A DNA stretch of 20,499 nucleotides from an uncultured Lachnospiraceae bacterium (lineage in GTDB: Bacteria > Bacillota > Clostridia > Lachnospirales > Lachnospiraceae): the NCBI GenBank assembly GCA_905235345.1, contig CAJOLO010000025.1, positions 1 to 20,499 of the forward strand, in the 5' to 3' direction. The notes beneath the pieces are model-generated. The model made no database searches. It saw only the letters and a list, made by a program, of their open reading frames with translations, and was not told where the DNA came from. This document shows positions 1-7,669 of this stretch, in pieces (the first letter of the stretch is position 1; each line of letters starts with the position of its first letter). The position numbers and the translations under genes are program-made.

Positions 1-552
1 ACAACTCTTATGAAATACATTATAGATGATAAATTAAAGTATGACGGAGAGATACTGGTTAATGGAACAGAGGTCAGGGGCAATCATGACAAGGTGATGG
101 ATCTGATCGGTTATGTGTCTGAGGATCATGTGTTTTTCGAGGACAGGACGGGAATGCAGAACGCACAGCTTTTAGGTCCGTTTTTTGAGCAGTTCGATAT
201 GAATATATTATTGCAGTGCGCAAAAAGTATGAATTTATCTTTGCATACGACATATAAGAAAATGTCACGGGGAGAGAAGTTAAAGTTCCAACTGGCATTT
301 GTGGCGGCTTATAAACCGGTATTATACATGCTTGACGAGGTAACGGTGGGGATGGATCCGGTGTTTCGGATTGAATTTTTCGATATGTTGAGGGAACTGA
401 TAAAGGATGAAAGCTGTAGTGTACTGATGACAAGCCATATACAATCTGAGATAGAAATAAAGACTGATTATGTTGCGGTGATGAAGGACGGATGTCTTTC
501 GGAATTTTCGGAGAGTATGGAGTTTTCGGGGATGCTGAATAAAGAAGACTGA
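1..552 (+). CDS. ABC transporter ATP-binding protein, 5'-truncated by window edge
   Basis: This is the C-terminal part of an ABC ATPase that would energise a membrane partner. The frame is open from base 1, and the first three codons read T-T-L, which fits the end of a Walker A motif (GKTTL), so the gene starts outside the window. The signature motif is degenerate (MSRGEKLKF in place of LSGGQ). The Walker B region reads VLYMLDEVTVGMDP, with Val where the family usually has Pro. A switch histidine is visible in LMTSHIQSE. Such divergent ATPases are typical of small Firmicute ABC-2 systems of the YtrB type. The gene at 670 encodes a membrane protein and is the likely partner. The substrate cannot be told. 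The ABC ATPase call is secure; the subfamily is inference. Confidence 0.85.
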   Translation, partial: TTLMKYIIDDKLKYDGEILVNGTEVRGNHDKVMDLIGYVSEDHVFFEDRTGMQNAQLLGPFFEQFDMNILLQCAKSMNLSLHTTYKKMSRGEKLKFQLAFVAAYKPVLYMLDEVTVGMDPVFRIEFFDMLRELIKDESCSVLMTSHIQSEIEIKTDYVAVMKDGCLSEFSESMEFSGMLNKED

Positions 553-559
553 AGGTAAC

Positions 560-602
560 TGTTCAGGTAACAACCCGCATTCATTGCGAGATGTGTACGA
601 AA
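560..602 (+). repeat. Intergenic 43-bp repeat, diverged copy 1
   Basis: This 43-bp stretch lies 7 bases after the ATPase stop and aligns without gaps to the copies at 1235 and 1379, with 8 mismatches to the copy at 1379. The shared core is TTCAGGTA, then a small stem ending in TGCGAG. One mismatch weakens the stem in this copy. It lies before the next gene's ribosome binding site. Confidence 0.6.
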
Positions 603-669
603 GCGTATAGTTTGCGATGCGGCAGGAATAGCTGAATAGATAAGACTGAAGAAAACGGAGGTAAAAGCT

Positions 670-1245
670 GTGAAAAGTAATGAAGGAAGCATAAAAAAAT
701 CGGGAAATAATATGAAATGGCTTGACAGACTTCTTCGCGCAGACGACAGACAGCAGAAGCTGTTGGAGGCATTTTTTAATGAGTATAAGACATGGAATTG
801 GGGAGATTTAGGGTTGAAAATCGGTGGATGGTTCGTTATTGGGCTTTCGATGATATTTCAGGTCGTTCCATGGCAGTCATGGGATATCAAGGCCGACAGG
901 TTTATGATTTTTATGGCTGTGTATTTAAAAATGGTAGGAATATATGTCTTTATGGGAGGATATGAGACTTTTAAGGAAAATCCGGGAGAACAGAAGGTAA
1001 ATCACTTTGGAGATATTTTAAAGTATGTGCCCGTATCAATGCGCCAGCTTGCTGTCTTTAGGTTAAAAAGAGCGATTCCTTTGTGTTTTAAGCTGTCTGT
1101 TATCACGTTGGTATTCCAGGTGACATGTGCTCTTATTGCTTATCATGGGATTACGGCGGGAAACATATTATTTCCGTTAGTGGGAACATTAATAATACCT
1201 ATAGCAGGTGGTATTATTGTAGAATATACGCGACTGCTCAGGTAG
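670..1245 (+). CDS. Small polytopic membrane protein, probable ABC-2 type permease partner
   Basis: This is a 191-residue membrane protein of no named family. A soluble N-terminus of about 45 residues is followed by about four hydrophobic segments, roughly residues 47-68, 77-98, 130-155 and 160-182. The segment containing KYVPVSMRQLAVFRLKRA resembles the cytoplasmic coupling region of short ABC-2 permeases. I chose the GTG at 670 because GGAGG lies 8 bases upstream; the in-frame ATG at 711 has no good site. It follows the ABC ATPase by 117 bp on the same strand and probably works with it. The last codons and the stop lie inside a 43-bp repeat copy, so the C-terminus (RLLR) is partly repeat-encoded. 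The function is inference from context. Confidence 0.6.
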   Translation: MKSNEGSIKKSGNNMKWLDRLLRADDRQQKLLEAFFNEYKTWNWGDLGLKIGGWFVIGLSMIFQVVPWQSWDIKADRFMIFMAVYLKMVGIYVFMGGYETFKENPGEQKVNHFGDILKYVPVSMRQLAVFRLKRAIPLCFKLSVITLVFQVTCALIAYHGITAGNILFPLVGTLIIPIAGGIIVEYTRLLR

Positions 1246-1277
1246 CATCTCGCATTTACTGCGAGAAGCGTATGAAA
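1235..1277 (+). repeat. Intergenic 43-bp repeat, copy 2
   Basis: This copy differs from the one at 1379 by one base in 43. It contains the perfect hairpin CTCGCA-TTTAC-TGCGAG and begins inside the preceding gene, supplying its TAG stop codon. Confidence 0.75.
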
Positions 1278-1290
1278 GTGTATATTTTAC

Positions 1291-1341
1291 GATACGACAG
1301 GCATACTGGAATGTGCGTGAGCACCATGCCTGTCGCGTATC
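1291..1341 (+). other. Long imperfect hairpin with nested GNRA stem-loop
   Basis: GATACGACAGGCAT (1291-1304) pairs with ATGCCTGTCG-CG-TATC (1326-1341): 14 pairs with one 2-base bulge. The loop contains a second stem, GTGC-GTGA-GCAC (1313-1324), closed by a GNRA-type tetraloop. No U-tract follows, so it is not an intrinsic terminator. It lies between two copies of the 43-bp repeat. It could be a structured RNA or part of a composite repeat element. Confidence 0.5.
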
Positions 1342-1378
1342 TATGAAGCATGGCTGAATAGATACGAATATATGAGAA

Positions 1379-1421
1379 TGTTCAGGTAGCATCTCGCATT
1401 TACTGCGAGAAGCGTATGAAA
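1379..1421 (+). repeat. Intergenic 43-bp repeat, copy 3
   Basis: This is a near-identical copy of the element at 1235 and carries the same CTCGCA/TGCGAG stem. It lies about 90 bp before the AAA-ATPase gene. Confidence 0.75.
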
Positions 1422-1511
1422 ATGCTCTTGCTATTTCCAAAGTGATTTATTACAATAAAAGTGTCTTGGAAGTACACGTAAGTAAGAGTGAATAAAAGCG
1501 GAGGTGAAAAG

Positions 1512-3206
1512 ATGGCAAGACAGGTTTCAATCGGGACACAGGACTTTGCGGGTATGATTGAGAATCATTATTTTTATATAGATAAGACATCCTTTATAAA
1601 GGATTGGTGGGATGGTGGAGATTCGGTTACATTAATTACCCGTCCCAGACGGTTCGGTAAGACGATAACCATGAACATGTTGAACTATTTCTTTTCACGT
1701 CAATATGCCGGAAGAGGGGATCTTTTTGAGGGACTTGATATATGGAAGGATGAGAAGTTCCGTAAGCTTCAGGGAACATATCCTGTTATATTCATGACCT
1801 TTGCAGGGGTTAAAGGAAAGACTTATGAAGATACGGTGAAAGGAATTAAGAAACAGATTGTGAAAATCTACTCATCTTATTCGTATCTTCGAGATTACGA
1901 AGGTTTTGATGACAACGAAAGACAGGCACTTGCCGGTATCAAAGAGGAAATGAGTGATGTTGATGCGGAATATTCACTGAATCTGCTCTCAACGCTGCTT
2001 GAAAAATATCACGGAAAGAAGGTCATCATATTACTTGATGAATACGATACACCTCTGCAGGAGGCGTATATTCAGGGGTATTGGGAGGAAATGACAGCAT
2101 TTATACGAACCATGTTCAACAATACCTTCAAGACCAATCCATCAATGGAAAGAGCGATAATGACAGGAATCACAAGGGTGAGCAAGGAATCAATCTTTTC
2201 GGACCTTAATAATCTGACTGTTGTAACCACAACCTCAGATAAATATGCTACAGATTTCGGATTTACGGAAGAGGAAGTATTCAGAGCCATTGAGGAGCAG
2301 GGATATGATGAGGATATCAAAGAACATGTAAAGCTGTGGTATGACGGCTTTACCTTTGGAACACATAAGGATATATATAATCCGTGGTCAATAACATATT
2401 TTCTTGATGCAGGGAAATTCGATACTTATTGGGCTAATACAAGCGGTAACGGATTGGTAGGACATCTTATACAGAATGGTGAACCTGATATCAAGATGGA
2501 CTTTGAGAAGCTTATATCCGGTGAATGTATTGAGGCAGCCATAGATGAGCAGATTGTATTCAATCAGTTGGATACTAATAAGGATGCTATTTGGAGTCTG
2601 CTGCTGGCATCCGGTTATCTGAAATGTGAAAATATAATCCAGGAGAATCCGGAGGATATAGCCATATACAGACTGGTGCTTACTAATTTTGAAGTTAAGA
2701 AGATGTTTGAGAAGATGGTGAGAGGATGGTTCAATAAGGATTCGTCCTATAATGAATTTGTCAAGGCTATGTTCCGCGGTGATCTTCGGGGTATGAATCA
2801 GTACATGAATAAGGTGGCACTCAATACTTTCAGCTATTTCGATGCAGGCAAGAAGCCATCAGAGGAAAGTGAGCCGGAGAAGTTCTACCACGGATTTGTA
2901 CTGGGGCTTTTAGTGGATAATGCGAAGAATTATGTGGTAAAGTCCAATCGTGAGAGCGGCTATGGAAGATATGATGTGGTGTTAGAGCCTAAGAATAAGA
3001 ATGATGTAGCTGTTATCATTGAGTTCAAGGTATATGACAAGGAATATGACGAGGAGAATGACCTTTCCGATACTGTGGATAATGCCCTTAAGCAGATAGA
3101 GGAGATGCAGTATGCGGCAGATCTGATTGCTCGGGGAATACCGGAGGAGAATATCCTTAAGTACGGATTTGCATTTCAGGGAAAGAAATGTCTGATACGG
3201 GGGTGA
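1512..3206 (+). CDS. AAA-ATPase-like / PD-(D/E)XK nuclease-like protein
   Basis: This 564-residue protein has the layout of the AAA-ATPase-like (PF09820) plus PD-(D/E)XK (PF08011) family. The N-terminus shows a P-loop variant RPRRFGKT (residues 44-51), followed by Walker B VIILLDEYD (171-179). The C-terminal domain shows the nuclease core residues D488 (GRYD), E504 and K506 (IIEFK). It ends with the family-typical FAFQGKKCL tail. I chose the ATG at 1512 because GGAGGTG lies 5 bases upstream; a GTG at 1488 is in frame but lacks such a site. The family is often present in many copies in gut Bacteroidetes and Lachnospiraceae; its role is not established, and ideas range from mobile-element to defence or housekeeping roles. 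Both active-site sets look intact. Tail fragments of related genes lie downstream. Confidence 0.9.
   Translation: MARQVSIGTQDFAGMIENHYFYIDKTSFIKDWWDGGDSVTLITRPRRFGKTITMNMLNYFFSRQYAGRGDLFEGLDIWKDEKFRKLQGTYPVIFMTFAGVKGKTYEDTVKGIKKQIVKIYSSYSYLRDYEGFDDNERQALAGIKEEMSDVDAEYSLNLLSTLLEKYHGKKVIILLDEYDTPLQEAYIQGYWEEMTAFIRTMFNNTFKTNPSMERAIMTGITRVSKESIFSDLNNLTVVTTTSDKYATDFGFTEEEVFRAIEEQGYDEDIKEHVKLWYDGFTFGTHKDIYNPWSITYFLDAGKFDTYWANTSGNGLVGHLIQNGEPDIKMDFEKLISGECIEAAIDEQIVFNQLDTNKDAIWSLLLASGYLKCENIIQENPEDIAIYRLVLTNFEVKKMFEKMVRGWFNKDSSYNEFVKAMFRGDLRGMNQYMNKVALNTFSYFDAGKKPSEESEPEKFYHGFVLGLLVDNAKNYVVKSNRESGYGRYDVVLEPKNKNDVAVIIEFKVYDKEYDEENDLSDTVDNALKQIEEMQYAADLIARGIPEENILKYGFAFQGKKCLIRG
3142..3202 (+). repeat. 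61-bp direct repeat, copy 1 (3' end of AAA/PD-(D/E)XK gene)
   Basis: These 61 bases, encoding the C-terminal tail of the AAA/PD-(D/E)XK protein, recur without a mismatch at 5546-5606, after the lipoprotein gene. The offset is 2404 bp. Confidence 0.95.
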
Positions 3207-3238
3207 GCTTAACACAGCTTCCGGGTTTGTGCTCCGAC

Positions 3239-3277
3239 GCAGGAAAGAAATGCCTGAAATAGGGAAAGAATAGAAGA
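3239..3277 (+). pseudogene. Degenerate AAA/PD-(D/E)XK gene tail fragment
   Basis: The bases around 3242-3262 read GKKCLK then stop, matching the GKKCL ending of the AAA/PD-(D/E)XK family. The following AAAGAATAGAAGAA also occurs after the 61-bp copy at 5546. This looks like the worn 3' end of another family member and now forms the leader of the lipoprotein gene. Confidence 0.5.
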
Positions 3278-3292
3278 AGGATGACATTCGTG

Positions 3293-5542
3293 ATGAAAAT
3301 TAGGAAAAGTGCTATCACTGTTTTGGTATTAGCTGCAATGCTGACCGGATGTGGAGAAAAAAAAGAAGATCAGGCATTGGAAAATTCACAAAACATAATT
3401 TATGAGGAAGCGATACTCTCGACTAACAGCTTTACAGGAATGGTTGATCAATTAGTGATTCATAATAATATTATATATATTGAAACCAGTGAAATATTAT
3501 CTTCCGATGAAGCTGATGAAGAAGAGACATATTCGAAAGGATCAAGAACGATTATTCCACATCTATATTCTATGAATACAGACGGGTCGGGTTTTTCGGA
3601 AATACCATTGAGTCCGGAAGAGGGACAGGAATTGTATCTTGATGGTTTTGACCTGAATCCGGATGGCACACTGCTTTGTATCTATAGCGAGGATTCTGAC
3701 AATAACGGTGAGGTTCATGCTGTTTTGGAAAAAATGGATTGCGATGGTACAGTGCAGAAAAAGGAGCAGATTACGCTATCGAAAGGAACGGGCGAAATGA
3801 TTATAGATGGCGTTAAAACGGATACAGATGGAAACATATATGTATTATGCGGAAATGCTGTGCATATGTTTGATGCTGAGTTTCATTATCTTGATAAAAT
3901 CAGATCCGATTCCGCAGAGCTTGATAAGATTGCCGCAACGAAAGATGGACAGTTGATTTTTGGAGAAAGTGTTCTTCAGGGTGATAAGTACATTGTACAG
4001 GCTCAGGTTTTTAAGGAAAACAAATGGGGCGACACCTATCCGTTGCAGTTGGATTATTTTGGCGGCGGAAATTCGTTTATGGATGGCAGTGGCGATTATG
4101 ACTTTTATTACGCAAATGAATCCGGAATTTACGGATATCAGATAAATGAAAAGCAGGAGAGTAAATTATTCGATCGTATGACGGCTTCGCAAGATGTGGA
4201 TTTGGCAAGCATCGTTCCGGATGGAGCAGGTGGATTTATTGGTGCTATGTACGAGGATGAGGATGATAATTCATTTCAGCTGGTTCATTACTCCAAGGGG
4301 GATTCGGCTGAAGCTGCAGAGTGTAAGAAAATCACTTATGCGACTATATGGGTCGGTGACGGTATCGAACAGGCAATACGGGATTTTAATAAGGAACATA
4401 AGGATTATCAGATCGTATTGCGGGATTATTCCGTAGAACAGAATCCACTGGAAAAAATGAATCTGGACATTGCAGCCGGCAACATTCCGGATATCATTCA
4501 GATACCGGACGGTTTGCTGCAAAGCTATGTTGCCAAAGGAATGCTGGAGAATCTCACTCCGTATCTGGAGAGGGATCCGGATTTGAGCGAGGAAGATTTT
4601 ATACCATCGGTTTTGGAAGCCATGAAGATACAGGACAAGCTGTTTTATGTTTCGCCTACATTTGAAATGAATTCATTGGCTGGGTGTGAATCGGTTGTGG
4701 GAAAGGAAAACGGGTGGAATTTTGATGAATTTAAAACACTTCTTGAAGAAAAAGGGGATGACGCGCAGCCTTTTGAAAACAGTGATAAGATACATATGTT
4801 AGAAGTGTTGTTAAGTGCATGTATGGCGGATTATATTGAATGGCAGACCGGAGATTGCAGCTTTGACAGTGCAGCATTTAAAGATATTTTGGAAATCTGC
4901 AACGAATATGGTACGGATTCGGAAGCTGAAGAAAATGAGGAAAACCCGTATGGACGGTATCGGGATGGAAAGGTGCTTCTTAAAGAAGGATATCTGGATG
5001 TGAATGCGTTTTTAGCTTCCCGGGAGATATTCGGAGAAGATGTGAATTATATTGGATATCCAACGGATGATCGACAGGGGAGTTATTTTTTGTTTGACGG
5101 TCAAATCGGAATATATTCAAAATCAGATAATAAGGATGAGGCATGGGAATTCTTGCGTTCCTTTTTGACGAAAGATTTTTTTGCTAAGTATGCAGATATT
5201 TATGAGGAACAATCGGTCAGACAGGATTGCTTTGATCTAATGTTAGAGGCAAATATGGCGAAAGAGCCATATACCAACTCTCTGGGGTTGGATATTGTTC
5301 CGCGTGAGGGGAGTGTGAATTATGGAAGTATTCAAATTCCACTGCGTCCGATGACTGAAGAGGAGGCAGAGACGTATAAAAGAATAATTGATTCTACCAA
5401 TAAGAGTGTGGTATACGATGATGCGGTAATGCAGATTGTACTGGATGAGGCAAAGGTGTATTTTGCCGGAGATAAAAATCCGGAGGATACGGTAGAGATT
5501 ATACAAAATCGAGTCAATACATATGTAAACGAGAATAAATAA
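3293..5542 (+). CDS. Lipoprotein with propeller-like N-half and extracellular solute-binding C-half
   Basis: This is a membrane-anchored extracellular binding protein of about 749 residues. The signal peptide starts MKIRKS and ends in the lipobox LTGC, with the acylated Cys near residue 20. Up to about residue 340, segments such as LYSMNTDGSG, LNPDGTLLCIY, DTDGNIYV and VPDGAGGFIG recur and suggest beta-propeller blades. From about residue 345 onward it resembles a family 1 solute-binding protein (DFNKEH, AGNIPDIIQIPDG, GMLENLTPYLE). Start: the AGAAGG site at 3274 is too close to the ATG at 3281, so GTG 3290 or ATG 3293 is likelier. No sugar permease or ATPase of the matching class is adjacent, so it is an orphan receptor here. 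It is bracketed by AAA/PD-(D/E)XK tail repeats, as if inserted beside that gene. The ligand is unknown. Confidence 0.85.
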   Translation: MKIRKSAITVLVLAAMLTGCGEKKEDQALENSQNIIYEEAILSTNSFTGMVDQLVIHNNIIYIETSEILSSDEADEEETYSKGSRTIIPHLYSMNTDGSGFSEIPLSPEEGQELYLDGFDLNPDGTLLCIYSEDSDNNGEVHAVLEKMDCDGTVQKKEQITLSKGTGEMIIDGVKTDTDGNIYVLCGNAVHMFDAEFHYLDKIRSDSAELDKIAATKDGQLIFGESVLQGDKYIVQAQVFKENKWGDTYPLQLDYFGGGNSFMDGSGDYDFYYANESGIYGYQINEKQESKLFDRMTASQDVDLASIVPDGAGGFIGAMYEDEDDNSFQLVHYSKGDSAEAAECKKITYATIWVGDGIEQAIRDFNKEHKDYQIVLRDYSVEQNPLEKMNLDIAAGNIPDIIQIPDGLLQSYVAKGMLENLTPYLERDPDLSEEDFIPSVLEAMKIQDKLFYVSPTFEMNSLAGCESVVGKENGWNFDEFKTLLEEKGDDAQPFENSDKIHMLEVLLSACMADYIEWQTGDCSFDSAAFKDILEICNEYGTDSEAEENEENPYGRYRDGKVLLKEGYLDVNAFLASREIFGEDVNYIGYPTDDRQGSYFLFDGQIGIYSKSDNKDEAWEFLRSFLTKDFFAKYADIYEEQSVRQDCFDLMLEANMAKEPYTNSLGLDIVPREGSVNYGSIQIPLRPMTEEEAETYKRIIDSTNKSVVYDDAVMQIVLDEAKVYFAGDKNPEDTVEIIQNRVNTYVNENK

Positions 5543-5545
5543 AAG

Positions 5546-5616
5546 CGGAGGAGAATATCCTTAAGTACGGATTTGCATTTCAGGGAAAGAAATGTCTGAT
5601 ACGGGGAAAAGAATAG
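5546..5616 (+). pseudogene. Leftover 3' tail of an AAA/PD-(D/E)XK gene (61-bp direct repeat, copy 2)
   Basis: Positions 5546-5606 are identical to 3142-3202. Read in the same frame, the copy continues a few codons beyond the repeat (RGKE) to a TAG at 5614-5616. Only the last ~20 codons of the family remain, directly after the lipoprotein stop. It is either the scar of an insertion between repeats or the tail of a deleted paralogue. It now serves as leader sequence for the aminopeptidase gene. Confidence 0.8.
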
Positions 5617-5637
5617 AAGAAAGGCGAAGAACACATT

Positions 5638-7263
5638 ATGGATAAGAATTCGGTTAAGGAGATCAATAAGGAGCTTTTGACATTTATTGATAAAAGTCCC
5701 AATGCATACTATGCAGTAAGTAATTTTGCGAAGATGTTAGATGATAACGACTATAAGAGATTGTATGAAGGAGAGGCCTGGAAGCTTTCGGAGGGTGAAG
5801 GATATTATGTTACAAGAGATGATTCTTCTATTATAGCATTTCGGATTCCGGAATCCGGAGAAGTGCAGGCTGAATCTGAGGAATGCGGATATTCAGGATT
5901 TCAGATAATGGCGAGTCACAGTGATTCGCCTTCATTTAAGATAAAACCCAATGCCGGGATAACTGTCGAAAACAGTTACGTTAAGTTGAATACTGAGAAG
6001 TATGGCGGAATGATAATGTCCACCTGGCTTGACAGACCGCTTTCCGTTGCCGGACGTATTGTGGTAAGGACTGAGGATGGCGTGGAGACTAAGCTTGTTA
6101 ATATTGACAGGGATCTGTGTATGATACCGAGTCTTGCAATACATATGGAAAGAAAGACCAATGATGGATACTCATGGAATGCGCAGAAGGATATGCTGCC
6201 GCTTTTTGCACAGATAAATATTGCCGGAAACGATGGTGATTATAACGGAGCGGACAATACCGACAGTGATTTAAATTTGACTGCGGACAAACTGCAAGAT
6301 GATTCTTTGAATAAAACGGACATGAATGAACTGCAGGATGTTGCCCTAAATAAATTGACTGCGGACAAAAATGTTCTTCTCGGGGTGATTGCACAAGAGG
6401 CTGGAGTGCCGGAGGAGGATATATTAGATACGGATCTTTTCCTGTATAACAGAAATAAGGGAACAATGTATGGAGCCGACAATGAATTTATCGGTAGCGG
6501 GAGGATTGACGATCTGCAATGTGCATACGCAACCATGAAGGGATTTGTGGAAGCGGGTGGAGACGATAAGAGTACTTCTTCCATACCGGTTTGCTGTGTG
6601 TTCAATAATGAGGAGGTGGGAAGTTCCACAAAACAGGGTGCGGCCTCATCATTTCTTGAGGATGTACTTAAAAGGATCAATCATGCTTTCGGAAAAGACG
6701 AGGAGCAGATAAGACAGCTATATACGAACAGTTTTATGGTGTCTGCGGATAATGCCCATGCAGTTCATCCGAACCATACCGATAAGGCTGATCCCACCAA
6801 CAGACCTAAGTTAAATGAAGGAATTGTCATAAAGTATAATGCTAATCAGAAGTATACCACGGATGCAGTATCAGGGGGAATATTCCGTAAGGTGTGTGAG
6901 CTGGCAGATGTGCCGGTGCAGACCTATGTGAACCGTTCGGATATAGCAGGCGGTTCCACGCTTGGCAATATTGCCACTACAAGAGTATCTGTCACTGCAG
7001 TGGATATCGGGCTTCCGCAACTGGCCATGCACTCGGCTTATGAGACTGCAGGTGCAGTGGATACGGTTTATCTTATAATGCTGCAAAGAAATTCTATTCT
7101 GTCTCTATTAAGAGCGAGAGAGATGGAAGATATGTTATCCGGTAGATTAAAGTACGCCATCAACGGTATTATCTTTGAGACTACGAAACTTATTACCTAT
7201 CTGAGTAAGCTGCTTTTTAATCCCTATCCCATCACCTTTCAGTTGGCGGCGCACAAACAGTAA
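5638..7263 (+). CDS. M18 family aminopeptidase, C-terminus apparently frameshifted
   Basis: This is a cytosolic zinc aminopeptidase of family M18 (DNPEP/ApeB-like) that trims N-terminal residues from peptides. Metal and catalytic motifs are all visible: ASHSDSP (H94, D96), GSGRIDDL (D291/D292), FNNEEVGS (E325, E326), SADNAHAVHPNH (D371, H374) and MHSAYETAG (H465). Two oddities stand out. Residues about 205-250 contain an extra low-complexity stretch built on a 26-codon partial duplication (LTADK repeated at 6277 and 6355). After DTVY (codon ending 7071) the usual family ending is lost: another frame from 7074 reads YNAAKKFYSVS and stops at 7145, which looks like the normal terminus, while this frame runs on for 56 unrelated residues. 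At 541 residues it is longer than the usual 430-480. Family assignment is secure; activity is uncertain. Confidence 0.9.
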   Translation: MDKNSVKEINKELLTFIDKSPNAYYAVSNFAKMLDDNDYKRLYEGEAWKLSEGEGYYVTRDDSSIIAFRIPESGEVQAESEECGYSGFQIMASHSDSPSFKIKPNAGITVENSYVKLNTEKYGGMIMSTWLDRPLSVAGRIVVRTEDGVETKLVNIDRDLCMIPSLAIHMERKTNDGYSWNAQKDMLPLFAQINIAGNDGDYNGADNTDSDLNLTADKLQDDSLNKTDMNELQDVALNKLTADKNVLLGVIAQEAGVPEEDILDTDLFLYNRNKGTMYGADNEFIGSGRIDDLQCAYATMKGFVEAGGDDKSTSSIPVCCVFNNEEVGSSTKQGAASSFLEDVLKRINHAFGKDEEQIRQLYTNSFMVSADNAHAVHPNHTDKADPTNRPKLNEGIVIKYNANQKYTTDAVSGGIFRKVCELADVPVQTYVNRSDIAGGSTLGNIATTRVSVTAVDIGLPQLAMHSAYETAGAVDTVYLIMLQRNSILSLLRAREMEDMLSGRLKYAINGIIFETTKLITYLSKLLFNPYPITFQLAAHKQ

Positions 7264-7289
7264 TGAAAATTAGTATCTGTAAAAAACAG

Positions 7290-7327
7290 AGCCATGAAGT
7301 ATTAGTTAAATGCTTCATGGCTTTTTT
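7290..7327 (+). terminator. Rho-independent terminator after aminopeptidase
   Basis: AGCCATGAAG (7290-7299) pairs perfectly with CTTCATGGCT (7313-7322). The stem is 10 bp with a 13-base loop and is followed by a run of T. It separates region 1 from the LytTR-controlled exporter region. Confidence 0.9.
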
Positions 7328-7437
7328 AATCCGGTTGAAGAAATCTCAAGACTTGCTTTTGAGTCCGGACTATAAAGATTATATGACCACTGTCTGCAGA
7401 AAGAGGCCGCTGACGTAATACGTTCATATAGCTATAT

Positions 7438-7469
7438 CGCAACTTACCATATTTGAAACGCAACTTACC
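7438..7469 (-). promoter_or_regulatory. Tandem 11-bp direct repeat, candidate LytTR operator
   Basis: CGCAACTTACC occurs at 7438-7448 and again at 7459-7469, exactly 21 bp apart. On the - strand each half reads GGTAAGTTGCG; its TAAGTTGCG fits the known LytTR half-site pattern [TA][AC][CA]GTTN[AG][TG] at 8 of 9 positions. Two half-sites spaced about two helical turns apart are the hallmark of LytTR binding. It lies about 200 bp before an exporter operon that is followed by a LytTR gene. In this 406-bp gap (7264-7669) I see no gene; it holds the terminator, this repeat and the promoter at 7588. Confidence 0.6.
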
Positions 7470-7554
7470 GTAAGACCTATTGAAACCGTTTCTTTTTCCT
7501 GTTACGATGCCTGGAATGAACCGGGCACGCAGTTGCAACACATGAGGTATTAGA

Positions 7555-7635
7555 TAATTGCGAAACTTATTATATTGTATATTGGATTGTACAATATGTA
7601 CAATTCCGAAGATATAAACAAGAGTTTCGCAATTA
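7555..7635 (+). repeat. Inverted pair of the 13-mer AGTTTCGCAATTA
   Basis: TAATTGCGAAACT (7555-7567) is the exact reverse complement of AGTTTCGCAATTA (7623-7635). A third copy lies at 9630-9642 before the LytTR gene. The pair brackets the exporter promoter and could be a regulator site, an RNA stem, or both. Confidence 0.7.
7588..7635 (+). promoter_or_regulatory. Predicted promoter of the exporter operon
   Basis: The order is a direct repeat TGTACAATATGTACAAT (7588-7604), a -10-like TATAAA (7613-7618), and AGTTTCGCAATTA (7623-7635) where transcription should begin. The same three parts with matching spacing occur at 9595-9642. No good -35 box is visible, as expected for an activator-dependent promoter. 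Confidence 0.55.
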
Positions 7636-7669
7636 CCTGATGAGGTATCAGAAGAAAGGAGTCTGGGTC

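Noticed and set aside
1235..1421. Treating the 43-bp repeats as a CRISPR array
   Set aside because: There are only three copies, unevenly spaced (about 675 and 144 bp apart), one diverged, and no cas genes are present.
6098..6680. Open reading frames of 122 and 146 codons on the - strand inside the aminopeptidase gene
   Set aside because: They lie wholly within a conserved + strand enzyme, have no ribosome binding site and no recognisable domain. They are frame shadows.
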